Shown: positions 9,225 through 17,706 of the stretch, piece after piece
How positions within the stretch are numbered: position 1 is the stretch's first letter
Layout: the number at the start of each line of letters is the position of its first letter
From: Halomonas sp. KAO
Lineage (GTDB): Bacteria > Pseudomonadota > Gammaproteobacteria > Pseudomonadales > Halomonadaceae
DNA length: 64,000 nt
Assembly (NCBI RefSeq): GCF_015595025.1
Contig: NZ_JADNRL010000026.1
Location: 311,334-375,333 of the forward strand
Reading direction: 5' to 3'
The notes under the pieces: generated by a model
What the model saw: the letters and a program-made list of their open reading frames with translations, nothing else
What the model was told of the DNA's origin: nothing
Databases searched by the model: none
Program-made: the position numbers and the translations under genes

Positions 9225-9585
9225 ATGAGCGATACCCCCATCCGCGCCATCAAGTTCGACCATCGTGAGACGCAGTTCCGACATCGCGGCGGGCCGCCCG
9301 GGCATGCCGAGATCGGCCGCACCGTGGAGACCGCCCTGCGCGACCCTTGGGGCGGGCTTCGCCCGCTGGGAAGGCGCCGAGGTGGCCTGGACGCTGCTCT
9401 ACGACGAGGTGATCTTCGTCATCGAGGGTAAGCTCGAGGTCACCGCCGACGGCGAGACCCACCGCGTCGCGCCCGGCCAGATGCTGTGGATCCCCGAGGG
9501 CACCGAGCTAGTCTACGGCGGCCATGCGCTGTTCGGCTATGCCCTCTATCCGGGCAACTGGAAGGCCCTGCACGGAATAGAGTGA
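9225..9585 (+). pseudogene. EutQ-like cupin, frameshifted near 9345
   Basis: The first frame from the ATG at 9225 reads MSDTPIRAIKFDHRETQF, then GHAEIGRTVETALRDP. From about 9350 the similarity continues in another frame with LGAGFARWEGAEVAW, YDEVIFVIEGKLEVTADG and MLWIPEGTEL, ending at 9585. Joined, they form a small single-domain cupin of about 120 residues of the ethanolamine-utilisation EutQ-like type. One base is missing within GACCCTTGGGGCGGGC (9339-9354), a stretch with short C, G and T runs. The metal-binding half (EVIFVIEGKLEV) is in the second frame, so the product as read is non-functional. A sequencing error in the run is a serious alternative. The cupin is the last gene of the Rieske operon; its role is unknown. 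Confidence 0.7.
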
Positions 9586-9745
9586 CGCCGCGTCTGGCGC
9601 AGTTTCTGTCGAAGGCCGTCGCAGCCCACAAGAATCAGGTTTATCGCCTTTCACCGGGAAACGGCCGGCGGAGCTCGCAGGCTCGTTTATCCAGCCTGCA
9701 CCGGGCTCAGCCTGTTTCACGCTGATTGGTGCAGAAACCGGATCA

Positions 9746-9773
9746 GGCCCCGGCATACCGAGCTGCCGGGGCC
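9746..9773 (+). terminator. Probable terminator after the cupin gene
   Basis: GGCCCCGGCA pairs perfectly with TGCCGGGGCC around an eight-base loop, giving a ten-base-pair GC-rich stem. Only a short TT follows, so termination efficiency is uncertain. It is the first strong hairpin downstream of the operon, 161 bp past the cupin stop. Confidence 0.55.
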
Positions 9774-9899
9774 TTCCGTCGTCAGGCGGTGGCTACCGAT
9801 AGACGACCACCGGGTCGCCGAGATCTCTGGATGGATCTCGATCCCCAGTCCGGGCGAACCGGCACCCGGACACTGCCGCCAATTCTTGTTCGACAGGCG

Positions 9900-10480
9900 A
9901 TCAGCAAAACGTGCCTCGCGAATAGCACAGGCGGCTTCGAAGGGTGTTTAACAGCGTTATGCAACCAATGCTCTGCCCAAAGTCAAGGAAGATCTGCCGC
10001 GCCTTGTGAGTCACGAGGGCCGCACGGTGCACCAACTCCTGCAACGCCGCCAGTGTCCGTTGCCGCTTGGCGGGATGGCGGACCGAAGTTAGTTCGCCGG
10101 TCATGCCCAGCTGCCCCATCAATCGCAGGATGTGTAGGCCAGTTGGGCGAGATGCAGGATCAGGTCGTTGGTGGCGAACTTGCCCGAGGGCAGCCGCTCC
10201 AGATCGAGATTGGTCTTGATCCCACTGTGAAACTGCTCATGAGTGGCATGCGCCTGATGGCTTTGATCACCGCCTCCGGCGACTCGCCCAGGCTGGTCCA
10301 CCAGCCTTCCAGCTCATATCCCGGTTCGATCAGCCACTGTCCATCGCGGTCAGCGGTGCGCTCCACTAGGCGCATCACACGCTTGACGACGTATTCAGCT
10401 TTGCTGTTGTCGTGGTTTGAGACGGTCTGTTTCCACTGCGCCTGGCGCAGAACTTGACGTTGGGCAGGGAACAGCCCGGG
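9900..10480 (-). pseudogene. IS1380-type DDE transposase, degenerate fragments
   Basis: Three minus-strand frames together give the C-terminal third of an IS1380-family transposase. In order they read AQWKQTVSNHDNSKAEYVVK and VMRLVERTADRDGQW plus ELEGWWTSL; then THEQFHSGIKTNLDLERLPS with GKFATNDLI; then VRHPAKRQRTLAALQELVHR with KARQIFLDFG. The order is collinear with intact elements, but at least two frameshifts separate the pieces and the N-terminal catalytic part is missing. No terminal inverted repeats could be identified. It marks an old insertion between the two catabolic modules. Confidence 0.7.
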
Positions 10481-10642
10481 TGAATGGCGACATCTGCTAC
10501 ATTGCCATGCAGGTTAGTAGGTTAGAAGCTTTTCAGGGGGCCAGACTCACGGATTCAGGATCTTGGCCACGAGTATCTCCACTGCCGCAACCATGAGGTT
10601 TATCGAGGCGCCCCCAACTGGATCACTTGAGAATTATTGAAT

Positions 10643-11938
10643 TCAAAGAAATCCTAAGCGTCTTGGCAACCACAAGGAAAGCTCTGGCACAAACGTCGTG
10701 ATCAGCATCACGGGTATACCGACGAAGGCGATAAGCAACAATGAAGGCGCGAAAACCTTGTGAATTGATACCCGCCCTATCCGGCAGGCCATATAGAGGA
10801 TAGGTGCTACCGGAGGACTATTAGCCCCGATCACCACTGAGCAAGCAACAATGGCGCCAAAGTGGACAGGGTGAACCCCGGTATCAACCATCAACGGAAG
10901 GAAAAGCGGTGCCACAACAACTGTCACTGACACATCATCAAGTATTGCTCCGGCGAGCACCAGAAAAATGTTTACTGCTATCAGGATCAGCAATGGATCG
11001 CGAATCAGAGTCATGATCAACTCAGTAAGGTCTTGCGGTACGCGCTCAAAAGCAAGAATGCGACCGATCATGAAGGAAAAAAGCAAAATTAAAACAATCG
11101 ATCCGGTTGTCTCTGCAGCGGCGACCACGCTTTGTGCAAATTGCTTGATGGTCTGATCACGGTAGATCAAAAATCCGATAGCAAGGGCTGCGAAGGCCGC
11201 TACCGCTGCTGCTTCAGTGGGCGTGAAGACACCACCATATATGCCGCCAAGGATGATAACAGGCAAACTTAGTGCCGGTAACGCTCGCCAGGTCGCCACT
11301 CCCTTGGCCGGTGCTTTACCAGCCGCTAGCCCCTCGCTAGCTATCTCTTGAAAGAACCTTCCTGCCGCCAGGCGATTGAAAAAAATCAGCCCCAGAATCA
11401 ATAACAATGCTGGACCCACCGTGGCTGCAAACAGCGCTGCCACTGACTGCCGCGTCACCACTGCGAAGAGGATCATGGTAATCGACGGCGGGATCATGAT
11501 TCCCAGCAGCGAGGAAATCCCAAGTAGCGCCGAAGAGTAGCTTCGAGGATAGCCTCGCTTCTCTAGCGGACCAACCATAATGGTACCAATAGAGGCCACT
11601 GCAGCGGTGGCAGTACCAGCAATGGCGCCAAATACTCCAGAAGCCAGCACCATGGAGGCGCCCATTCCACCGCGACGCTTACCTACCAACGTCTCAATAA
11701 AGGTAACTAGCCGACTGGCAATCCCACCGCTTTGCATCAAATATCCCGTCAACACGAACAACGGCAAGGCGATCAGGACCACCGAATCTAACGAACGAAA
11801 ACCCTGCATCATCAAGATGTCCAGGTTGGAGTCATAAGCCACAGCCAGATAGGTCAGTACGCCAGCGAATGACCAGGCAACGGGTACACCGAGCCCCATT
11901 AATATCAGCAGAAGCAGGATCGCAAACAAACCTTCCAT
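10643..11938 (-). CDS. TRAP transporter large permease (DctM family)
   Basis: A 431-residue, very hydrophobic inner-membrane protein, the ion-coupled channel half of a tripartite ATP-independent periplasmic transporter. It has the DctM features GIMIPPSITMILFAVVT and EAAAVAAFAALAIGF, and repeated glycine-rich transmembrane hairpins. Its ATG overlaps the DctQ stop by one base (TGATG), so the two are translationally coupled. It works with DctQ and the periplasmic receptor encoded at 12540-13556. The set sits directly behind gbcB, so a betaine-related or dicarboxylic substrate is possible, but TRAP permeases do not reveal substrate. The stretch from here to about 14.7 kb looks lower in GC than the Rieske operon to its left. 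Confidence 0.92.
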   Translation of the reverse strand: MEGLFAILLLLILMGLGVPVAWSFAGVLTYLAVAYDSNLDILMMQGFRSLDSVVLIALPLFVLTGYLMQSGGIASRLVTFIETLVGKRRGGMGASMVLASGVFGAIAGTATAAVASIGTIMVGPLEKRGYPRSYSSALLGISSLLGIMIPPSITMILFAVVTRQSVAALFAATVGPALLLILGLIFFNRLAAGRFFQEIASEGLAAGKAPAKGVATWRALPALSLPVIILGGIYGGVFTPTEAAAVAAFAALAIGFLIYRDQTIKQFAQSVVAAAETTGSIVLILLFSFMIGRILAFERVPQDLTELIMTLIRDPLLILIAVNIFLVLAGAILDDVSVTVVVAPLFLPLMVDTGVHPVHFGAIVACSVVIGANSPPVAPILYMACRIGRVSIHKVFAPSLLLIAFVGIPVMLITTFVPELSLWLPRRLGFL

Positions 11939-12465
11939 CAGGCTTCCTCCCTGGTCATTGCATGGTTGGCGCGGGAAGCCTTCAGATCTCTAATGCCCTG
12001 CCAGATATCGCGAAGTGAATAACAAAAGCAGCCTACGCTCGCGATCATAATTGCCGCCTGGGAGACCCACAGCGGGATCGACAACTCAGGAGTGTGCTGA
12101 GGACGCTGTACGCCCCAAGCCAGCATTCGCTGGGCCCAGTAAACAAAACAGGCACTAATGATAGTGACGATTATCGCCACTAGAATCTTGTGTAGTGCCA
12201 TGATTCGTGCATCGCGTAACTGCAACTCAAGGAAGTCCACTACCAGATGCTCTCGATTCCGGCTGGCGATCATCGCCCCCGTCATGTAAAGCCACATTCC
12301 AGCCAACATCACCAACTCCAGAACCCCAACTAACGACCAGCCGAAGACGTAGCGAGCCAGGATGAGGAAAAGCATCAGCCCGACGGTGAGTAGGCTAGTC
12401 ACGAAGGCGACCGTATTGAGTAGCAAGCCGACTTTCTCGTCCAATGCCTTTAAGAAGGGGGACAT
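11938..12465 (-). CDS. TRAP transporter small permease (DctQ family)
   Basis: A 175-residue protein with four predicted membrane helices, for example LLLNTVAFVTSLLTVGLMLF near the N-terminus and LELVMLAGMWLYMTGAMIAS after it, which is the DctQ pattern. It bridges the receptor and the large permease. I start it at the ATG at 12465 (MSPFLKALDEK) because a GAGGG site lies about eight bases upstream; the frame is open 15 codons further, but that extension has no family similarity. The gene follows dctP after 74 bp and overlaps dctM by one base. Confidence 0.88.
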   Translation of the reverse strand: MSPFLKALDEKVGLLLNTVAFVTSLLTVGLMLFLILARYVFGWSLVGVLELVMLAGMWLYMTGAMIASRNREHLVVDFLELQLRDARIMALHKILVAIIVTIISACFVYWAQRMLAWGVQRPQHTPELSIPLWVSQAAIMIASVGCFCYSLRDIWQGIRDLKASRANHAMTREEA

Positions 12466-12539
12466 AAGCGACCCTCGCAAAGAGATGCGGCCCGTATTAT
12501 GGGCCGGCACCGGTGTTCAGTAATTCAGGCGAATGAGCG

Positions 12540-13556
12540 TCACAGCGACGTAGCGTTGGCCCGAATGGTATCCATGATCTCGCTACCTAGCTCCTCCTCC
12601 ATGAGTGGCCAGACTTGCTCACGGGCCCGGCGCGCAAAGTCGTGGAGGGTCTCTTCAGGAAGTTCGAAATACTCCATGCCCTCTTCCTGGGATTTTTCGA
12701 TATAGTACTCGTCACGGTCGCGAGCATTAATGAACTGCTGATCCATGACCTCTCGAGCCGCCTCGCTGACCACCTCCTGATGTTCATCACTCAGACTGTC
12801 ATAAGACTCCATATTCATAACCAAGACACCAGTCATGAAAAAATGCTTGGTATGGACGTAGTAGTCCAAGGTGTCGCGAAAATACTCATAGGGCCAGAAA
12901 ATGACGTTGCCCGCCTCACCATCCACGACTCCTGTTTGCAGGGCGGTATAGACCTCGCCCCAATCGATAGCGGCGGTTTGATAGCCTAATGCCTGCATGG
13001 TCTGGGCCGCCGGAAAGACGGTCATGGTGCGCACGACCATCCCTTCTGCACCCTCGACATTTAAGGCATACTGATCGCGGGAGGCTACGCCGTTGAAGCC
13101 CTCGGGCCACGGGCCGAAGAACTTCAAGCCGATGTCGGCGAAGATATCGCCGAGAAGCTCGTTAACCCAACCGCCCGGGCTGTAAGCCTCGATGGCCTCG
13201 TCCCACGAGAGAGTCATGTAAGGGGTGTAGACGACCCCGATACGCTTGTCGTAGGAGGTCATTGGCCAACTGAGCATCATGTCGATGCCGTTGGCAACCA
13301 GCAGATCGAAGACCTCCTGCTGGCCACCCAACTGGTTCTGATAGTAGACCTCAACCTCGATTTCTCCGTCCGACTTTTCCTCGATCAGACGGCTCCACTC
13401 GTCGAGAGTATCGCCCGCCGGCGAGCCCTGAGTCCCCGAGTCAGTGGCTAGGCGGAGAGTGGCAGCTTCGGCATTAAGTGTAATTCCGCCAAGGGTGAGT
13501 GCGACTGCAGTGGCGACAACTGCCGGAAGAAGAGCATTGTTATTGGTAGAGCTCAT
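12540..13556 (-). CDS. TRAP transporter periplasmic solute-binding protein (DctP family)
   Basis: A 338-residue periplasmic receptor. Residues 1-31 are a signal peptide (hydrophobic run LLPAVVATAVALTLGG, cleavage near AEA). The mature protein has the DctP features WSRLIEEKSDGEIEVEVYY and QLGGQQEVFDLL, and the conserved ligand-contact Arg in GMVVRTMTVFPAAQTMQALG. The ATG at 13556 is chosen for its signal peptide and GGAGG site; the longer open frame upstream runs into gbcB. It lies 55 bp downstream of gbcB on the same strand, so gbcB-dctPQM is probably one transcript. The ligand is unknown; a carboxylated, betaine-related compound would fit the neighbourhood. Confidence 0.92.
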   Translation of the reverse strand: MSSTNNNALLPAVVATAVALTLGGITLNAEAATLRLATDSGTQGSPAGDTLDEWSRLIEEKSDGEIEVEVYYQNQLGGQQEVFDLLVANGIDMMLSWPMTSYDKRIGVVYTPYMTLSWDEAIEAYSPGGWVNELLGDIFADIGLKFFGPWPEGFNGVASRDQYALNVEGAEGMVVRTMTVFPAAQTMQALGYQTAAIDWGEVYTALQTGVVDGEAGNVIFWPYEYFRDTLDYYVHTKHFFMTGVLVMNMESYDSLSDEHQEVVSEAAREVMDQQFINARDRDEYYIEKSQEEGMEYFELPEETLHDFARRAREQVWPLMEEELGSEIMDTIRANATSL

Positions 13557-13611
13557 GTGAATGTCCTCCAGATAATTATAGATATTTATGATTTGTTTTA
13601 CGTGAGTCCCT

Positions 13612-14724
13612 CTAAAAATCCACCACCACATCGCTCTTAGGCTTGCTGCAGCATGACAGGATGTATCCCTCTTCAATATCCTCGTCGGTGATACCGCCAT
13701 TATGATCCATCTCCACCTCACCGGAGGTGAGCTTAACCTGACAGGTGCCACAGATTCCCATCCCGCATGCTTTGGGGATGTGTAAACCGAGCTTGGACGC
13801 TGCGGCGTGCACAGTTTCGTCGGGTTGAATATGTACACTCTTGCCCGAGCCCCCAAATTCGATGCTGAACATTTCAGCATAATCGAGCTGTTCAGCGTCA
13901 GCCTCGGCTTGCTCGGCAAGCTCCAGCACGTCTTCCTTTACCTCGATCGGCGTGGCACCAAAGGACTCCTCATGATAATGGTTCATATCGAAGCCGTTAT
14001 CATGAAGGATCCGCTTCACTGCGCTCATATATGGCGTAGGGCCACAGCAGAAAATCTCTCGCTCCATATAATCCGGCGCCATCAGCTCCAGCATCGGTTG
14101 GGTCAAGTAGCCACGATACCCGGCCCACGCCTCGCCGATATCAATCTTGTTCTCGCACACAACATGTAGCTTGAACTCGGGAATTCGCGAAAACATGTGC
14201 ACCAGCTCACGATGATAGATCACATCGCGTGGGGAACGAGCGCTATGAATAAACTCGACATCGACATCGGCGTTGGTATCGAAGAGCCAACGGGTCATCG
14301 ACATCAGTGGCGTTATACCTACGCCCCCGGAAAGAAACAACACTTTCTCGGCGGGGAAATCTATAATATTGAAGTTACCCACAGGGCCATGTACCGCCAA
14401 CTTATCGCCAGCCTTGAGGTTTTCATGCAGCCAGTTGGAAACCTTGCCCCCTGGCATTCGCTTGACGGTGATGGAGAAGCTGTAGGGAACCGACGGAGAA
14501 CTGGAGATGGTGTAGGAGCGCATGATCTGCTCACCCTCAATCTCCAGCTCCAGCGTGACGAACTGCCCCGGCTTGAAAAAGAACATCACCGGCTGCTCGG
14601 CCATGAAGCAGAAGGTGCTCGCATCCTGTGTCTCGTGTATCACCTTGACACAGCGCACCAGGTGCCTTCCATTAGACCAGGTCTGAGTAGTGATCGGATT
14701 ATAGAAGCTCATTGACATCGTCAT
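13612..14724 (-). CDS. gbcB: Glycine betaine demethylase reductase subunit
   Basis: A 370-residue reductase that carries electrons from NAD(P)H to GbcA. Domains in order are a ferredoxin-reductase FAD domain (MRSYTISSSPSVPYSF near 65-80), an NAD domain (VLFLSGGVGITPLMSM near 135-150, and FCCGPTPYM), and a C-terminal plant-type 2Fe-2S domain with CGMGICGTC and a final Cys in LSCCSKP. This order matches GbcB of Pseudomonas. It is divergent from gbcA with 301 bp between the start codons, so one regulatory region, presumably GbdR-controlled, serves both. A TRAP transporter follows it on the same strand. The N-terminus has three Met choices (1, 3 and 5); the first is used. Confidence 0.92.
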   Translation of the reverse strand: MTMSMSFYNPITTQTWSNGRHLVRCVKVIHETQDASTFCFMAEQPVMFFFKPGQFVTLELEIEGEQIMRSYTISSSPSVPYSFSITVKRMPGGKVSNWLHENLKAGDKLAVHGPVGNFNIIDFPAEKVLFLSGGVGITPLMSMTRWLFDTNADVDVEFIHSARSPRDVIYHRELVHMFSRIPEFKLHVVCENKIDIGEAWAGYRGYLTQPMLELMAPDYMEREIFCCGPTPYMSAVKRILHDNGFDMNHYHEESFGATPIEVKEDVLELAEQAEADAEQLDYAEMFSIEFGGSGKSVHIQPDETVHAAASKLGLHIPKACGMGICGTCQVKLTSGEVEMDHNGGITDEDIEEGYILSCCSKPKSDVVVDF

Positions 14725-15025
14725 TTCTACCTGGAATTACCGCGGCTAGGCTTCGCTGGGCCATAGCAGTCACTACGGCTCAACCCCATCGTGCCTTGAT
14801 TCTGAACATGCACTGGGCGACTGACTTATCTGTCAGCGACATAAACATGCCTTGCACATCTTGCCAAAGAGAAGCGCCTCGCCAAATACGTCGCTGGGGT
14901 ATCACTCGGTGTCGCCGGCAGACAACCGGACCTTCACCACAAACCCCACACTCAAAATTAATAATAAATTTCCAGCAACCTGGCATCACTCTCGTAGAGA
15001 GACGGTGATTTCGAGGACCTCCGGC
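14725..15025. promoter_or_regulatory. gbcA-gbcB divergent control region with candidate regulator sites
   Basis: A 301 bp gap between the two start codons. It holds CTGAC-TTATCT-GTCAG at 14821-14836, followed directly by GCGACA, and TGTC-GCCGGCA-GACA at 14910-14924. The second resembles TGTC-GAGAAGGC-GACA upstream of the dipeptidase gene (25623-25638). These are candidate GbdR operators; the assignment is inferred from recurrence upstream of two GbdR-type target operons. The gbcA ribosome site is GAGGA at about 15013. Confidence 0.4.
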
Positions 15026-16291
15026 ATGAACCTAATTGCAAGCTCCCACTTTGATAGCCACCTGACCAGTGCACGAGAAGTCGCCACTACTCTGCTCAGC
15101 AGCCGGGCTCCCGGCTTCTCGCTTCCCCAACCTTTTTATAACGATGCCCAGACCTTTTCTCTCGACATGAAAGAGATCTTCGAGAAGGAGTGGCTCTTTG
15201 CCGGAATGACCTGTGAGATCCCCGCCAAGGGCAACTTCATCACCGTGGATATTGGCGACAATCCCGTGATTATCGTGCGTGGTGCCGAAAACCGCATCCA
15301 CGCCTTTCATAACGTCTGCCGCCACCGTGGCTCACGGCTGTGTCTGGAAGAGAAAGGCAAGGTTGCCAAGCTAGTCTGCGGCTACCACCAGTGGACCTAC
15401 GAGCTCGACGGCCGCCTGTTGTTCGCTGGTAGCGATATGGGGGAGGACTTTGATCTCGCCAGCTACGGGCTCAAGCCGGTCAGCGTCGAGACCGCCGGCG
15501 GCTTCATATTCATCAACCTGGGCGACGAGCCACCGGTGATCGACGAGCTTCTGGAGACGCTGGAGCACTACCTAGAGCCCCACCAGATGAATAACGTGAA
15601 GGTTGCTGCTCAGTCCAGCATTGTTGAACAAGCCAACTGGAAGCTGGTGATTGAAAACAACCGTGAATGCTACCACTGCAACGGCGCCCACCCGGAACTG
15701 CTCAACTCGCTGCAGGAATTCGACGATAGCGACGACCCTCGCGCGACGCCGGCTTATAAAGCGCTGGTTGCGCGCAAGCAGGCCGAATGGGACAGCGAAA
15801 ACATACCTTGGCAGCTCCAGCGTTTCGGCAAGCGTAACCGCCTGACCCGCACGCCGCTGCAGGAAGGCACCGTATCGATGACCATGGACGGCAAGCAAGG
15901 TTGCAAGAAGTTGATGGGCCGGTTTACCAACCCTGACATGGGCTCGCTGCGTATCCTGAATCTCCCCAACTCGTGGAGTCACATTCTGGGCGATCACGCT
16001 GTGGTGTTCCGCGTCCTGCCGCTGGGACCACAGAAGACCGTGGTGACGACCAAGTGGCTAGTGCACAAGGACGCCGTCGAGGGTGTCGACTATGACCCCG
16101 AACAGCTGCGCAAAGTCTGGGATGCGACCAACGCCCAGGACCGCCACCTGGCCGAACAAAACCAGCGCGGGATCAACTCGAAGGCCTATCAGCCAGGCCC
16201 TTACTCCAAGACCTTCGAGTTCGGCGTCATCGATTTCGTCGACTGGTACAGCGAGCGCATGCTACACCACCTTGGTGCTTCCACTCGTTAA
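15026..16291 (+). CDS. gbcA: Glycine betaine demethylase (Rieske oxygenase) catalytic subunit
   Basis: A 421-residue oxygenase that converts glycine betaine to dimethylglycine and formaldehyde using O2. The Rieske ligands are C98-x-H100 (NVCRHRGS) and C118-x2-H121 (VCGYHQW). The iron site is H217 and H222 in NNRECYHCNGAHPELL, with Glu214 at the bridging position usually occupied by Asp. Sequence and length match Pseudomonas GbcA. I choose the ATG at 15026 because GAGGA lies eight bases upstream and the family starts there; 58 open codons upstream are not conserved. It is divergent from gbcB and precedes a shared hairpin terminator before the convergent fdhA. Confidence 0.94.
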   Translation: MNLIASSHFDSHLTSAREVATTLLSSRAPGFSLPQPFYNDAQTFSLDMKEIFEKEWLFAGMTCEIPAKGNFITVDIGDNPVIIVRGAENRIHAFHNVCRHRGSRLCLEEKGKVAKLVCGYHQWTYELDGRLLFAGSDMGEDFDLASYGLKPVSVETAGGFIFINLGDEPPVIDELLETLEHYLEPHQMNNVKVAAQSSIVEQANWKLVIENNRECYHCNGAHPELLNSLQEFDDSDDPRATPAYKALVARKQAEWDSENIPWQLQRFGKRNRLTRTPLQEGTVSMTMDGKQGCKKLMGRFTNPDMGSLRILNLPNSWSHILGDHAVVFRVLPLGPQKTVVTTKWLVHKDAVEGVDYDPEQLRKVWDATNAQDRHLAEQNQRGINSKAYQPGPYSKTFEFGVIDFVDWYSERMLHHLGASTR

Positions 16292-16319
16292 TCACAAAGC
16301 TTCCAGTATCAGTAACAAG

Positions 16320-16343
16320 CTGGCCCGCGTTAATGCGGGCCAG
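16320..16343. terminator. Bidirectional terminator between gbcA and fdhA
   Basis: CTGGCCCGCG-TTAA-TGCGGGCCAG: a stem of nine or more base pairs with an AT loop, in the 72 bp gap between two convergent genes. ATCGTTTG follows on the plus strand and TTGTTACTG on the minus strand, so it could stop transcription from both sides. Confidence 0.65.
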
Positions 16344-16363
16344 ATCGTTTGTATCTGTATCGC

Positions 16364-17551
16364 TTAAAGGCTGCCGTGGGGATCGATGACAAATTTCTTG
16401 GCAACGCCGCCATCAAAGTCAGTGTAGCCCTGAGGCGCCTCATCCAGTGAAATAACCTGCACATTGACCGCCTTGGCAATCTGTACCCGTTCGAATAATA
16501 TCGCCTGCATCAATTGGCGATGATACTTCATCACTGGGCACTGGCCGGTATGCAAGGAGTGAGACTTGGCCCACCCTTGACCGAGACGCAACGACAGGTT
16601 TCCGCTCTTGGCCTCATCGCTTACGGCCCCCGGGTCCTCGGTGACGTAAAGTCCCGGAATGCCAATCTGTCCACCGGCACGGGTGATATCCATACAGGCA
16701 TTCAACACCGTGGCTGGCTGCTCGTGCGAGTGGTCATGGCCATGACAGCGTGCCTCAAAGCCGACGGCATCCACTGCACAATCCACCTCGCGCTCACCCA
16801 GAATAGGCTCGAGCATCTCCGCCATGGGCGTATCCTGACGCAGATCCAGGGTCTCACAGCCGAAGCTTCTTGCTTGCTCGAGACGCTCCAGGTTCATGTC
16901 ACCGACGATGACGCAGGCCGCCCCCAGCAACTGTGCCGAGACCGCTGCCGCCAGTCCTACAGGGCCGGCACCGGCAATATAGACGGTACTGCCCGGCCCT
17001 ACCCCGGCGGTCACGCAGCCGTGGAAGCCGGTGGGAAAAATATCCGACAGAAGCGTCAGATCCTGGATCTTGTCCATAGCGATATCACGGTCAGGGAACT
17101 TCAGCAGGTTAAAGTCCGCATAGGGCACCATGACATACTCGGTTTGACCGCCGACCCAGCCCCCCATATCCACATAACCATAGGCGGCGCCCGGACGGGC
17201 AGGGTTGACGTTGAGGCAGATTCCGGTCTTGCCCTCTTTACAGTTGCGGCAGCGTCCACAGGCGATGTTGAAGGGTACGGAGACAATATCACCAGTCTTG
17301 ATAAACTCCACATCACGCCCGCACTCGATCACCTCTCCGGTAATCTCGTGTCCCAGGACCATTCCCTCCGGAGCCGTGGTGCGACCACGCACCATATGCT
17401 GATCGCTACCGCAGATGTTGGTCGCAACAACCTTCAGAATAACGCCATGCTCACACTTGCGACTGCCCAGTGCCAGCTCGGGGAAAGGGATTGACTGGAC
17501 CTCGACACTACCGGAACCCGTGTAGATGACTCCACGGTTGACTGCAGTCAT
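16364..17551 (-). CDS. fdhA: Glutathione-independent formaldehyde dehydrogenase, zinc type
   Basis: A 395-residue medium-chain zinc alcohol dehydrogenase relative of Pseudomonas putida FdhA, oxidising formaldehyde to formate with NAD. Visible features are the catalytic zinc site (NICGSDQH and GHEITGEV), the structural zinc cluster CGRCRNCKEGKTGIC, the nucleotide motif AGAGPVGLAAA, and the FdhA-specific His-rich CHGHDHSHEQ region. It lies 155 bp behind etfB on the same strand and ends convergent with gbcA. The placement makes sense: every betaine and dimethylglycine demethylation yields formaldehyde. Formate is then handled by the Fds enzyme at 39.4-45.4 kb. It may share the dgc-etf transcript or have its own promoter in the gap. 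Confidence 0.93.
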   Translation of the reverse strand: MTAVNRGVIYTGSGSVEVQSIPFPELALGSRKCEHGVILKVVATNICGSDQHMVRGRTTAPEGMVLGHEITGEVIECGRDVEFIKTGDIVSVPFNIACGRCRNCKEGKTGICLNVNPARPGAAYGYVDMGGWVGGQTEYVMVPYADFNLLKFPDRDIAMDKIQDLTLLSDIFPTGFHGCVTAGVGPGSTVYIAGAGPVGLAAAVSAQLLGAACVIVGDMNLERLEQARSFGCETLDLRQDTPMAEMLEPILGEREVDCAVDAVGFEARCHGHDHSHEQPATVLNACMDITRAGGQIGIPGLYVTEDPGAVSDEAKSGNLSLRLGQGWAKSHSLHTGQCPVMKYHRQLMQAILFERVQIAKAVNVQVISLDEAPQGYTDFDGGVAKKFVIDPHGSL

Positions 17552-17706
17552 TGTTGATCTCCTTCAACTTGTTGTTTGAAGCGGAAGCTCCGCATCTTGA
17601 CCATAGCGCCTGTACACGACGGCACTGTTCTCCATGAGTCACTGCCATATCTAATCGAGACATCAAGGCAGCAGGCCAAACTCGCGATACTGATACAGCA
17701 GGCGGG

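Larger units (their letters stand above)
9586..10642. other. Intergenic region with transposase debris, no intact gene
   Basis: This 1,057 bp stretch separates the Rieske operon from the first TRAP operon. It contains the hairpin at 9746-9773 and the decayed IS1380-type fragments at about 9900-10480. I recognise nothing in 9586-9745 or in 10481-10642. Plus-strand open frames here are the antisense of the transposase remains. Confidence 0.6.

Noticed and set aside
9726..10457. Plus-strand open frame of 243 codons after the cupin gene
   Set aside because: It is the complement of the IS1380-type transposase remains; composition is unlike a real protein and it has no family similarity.
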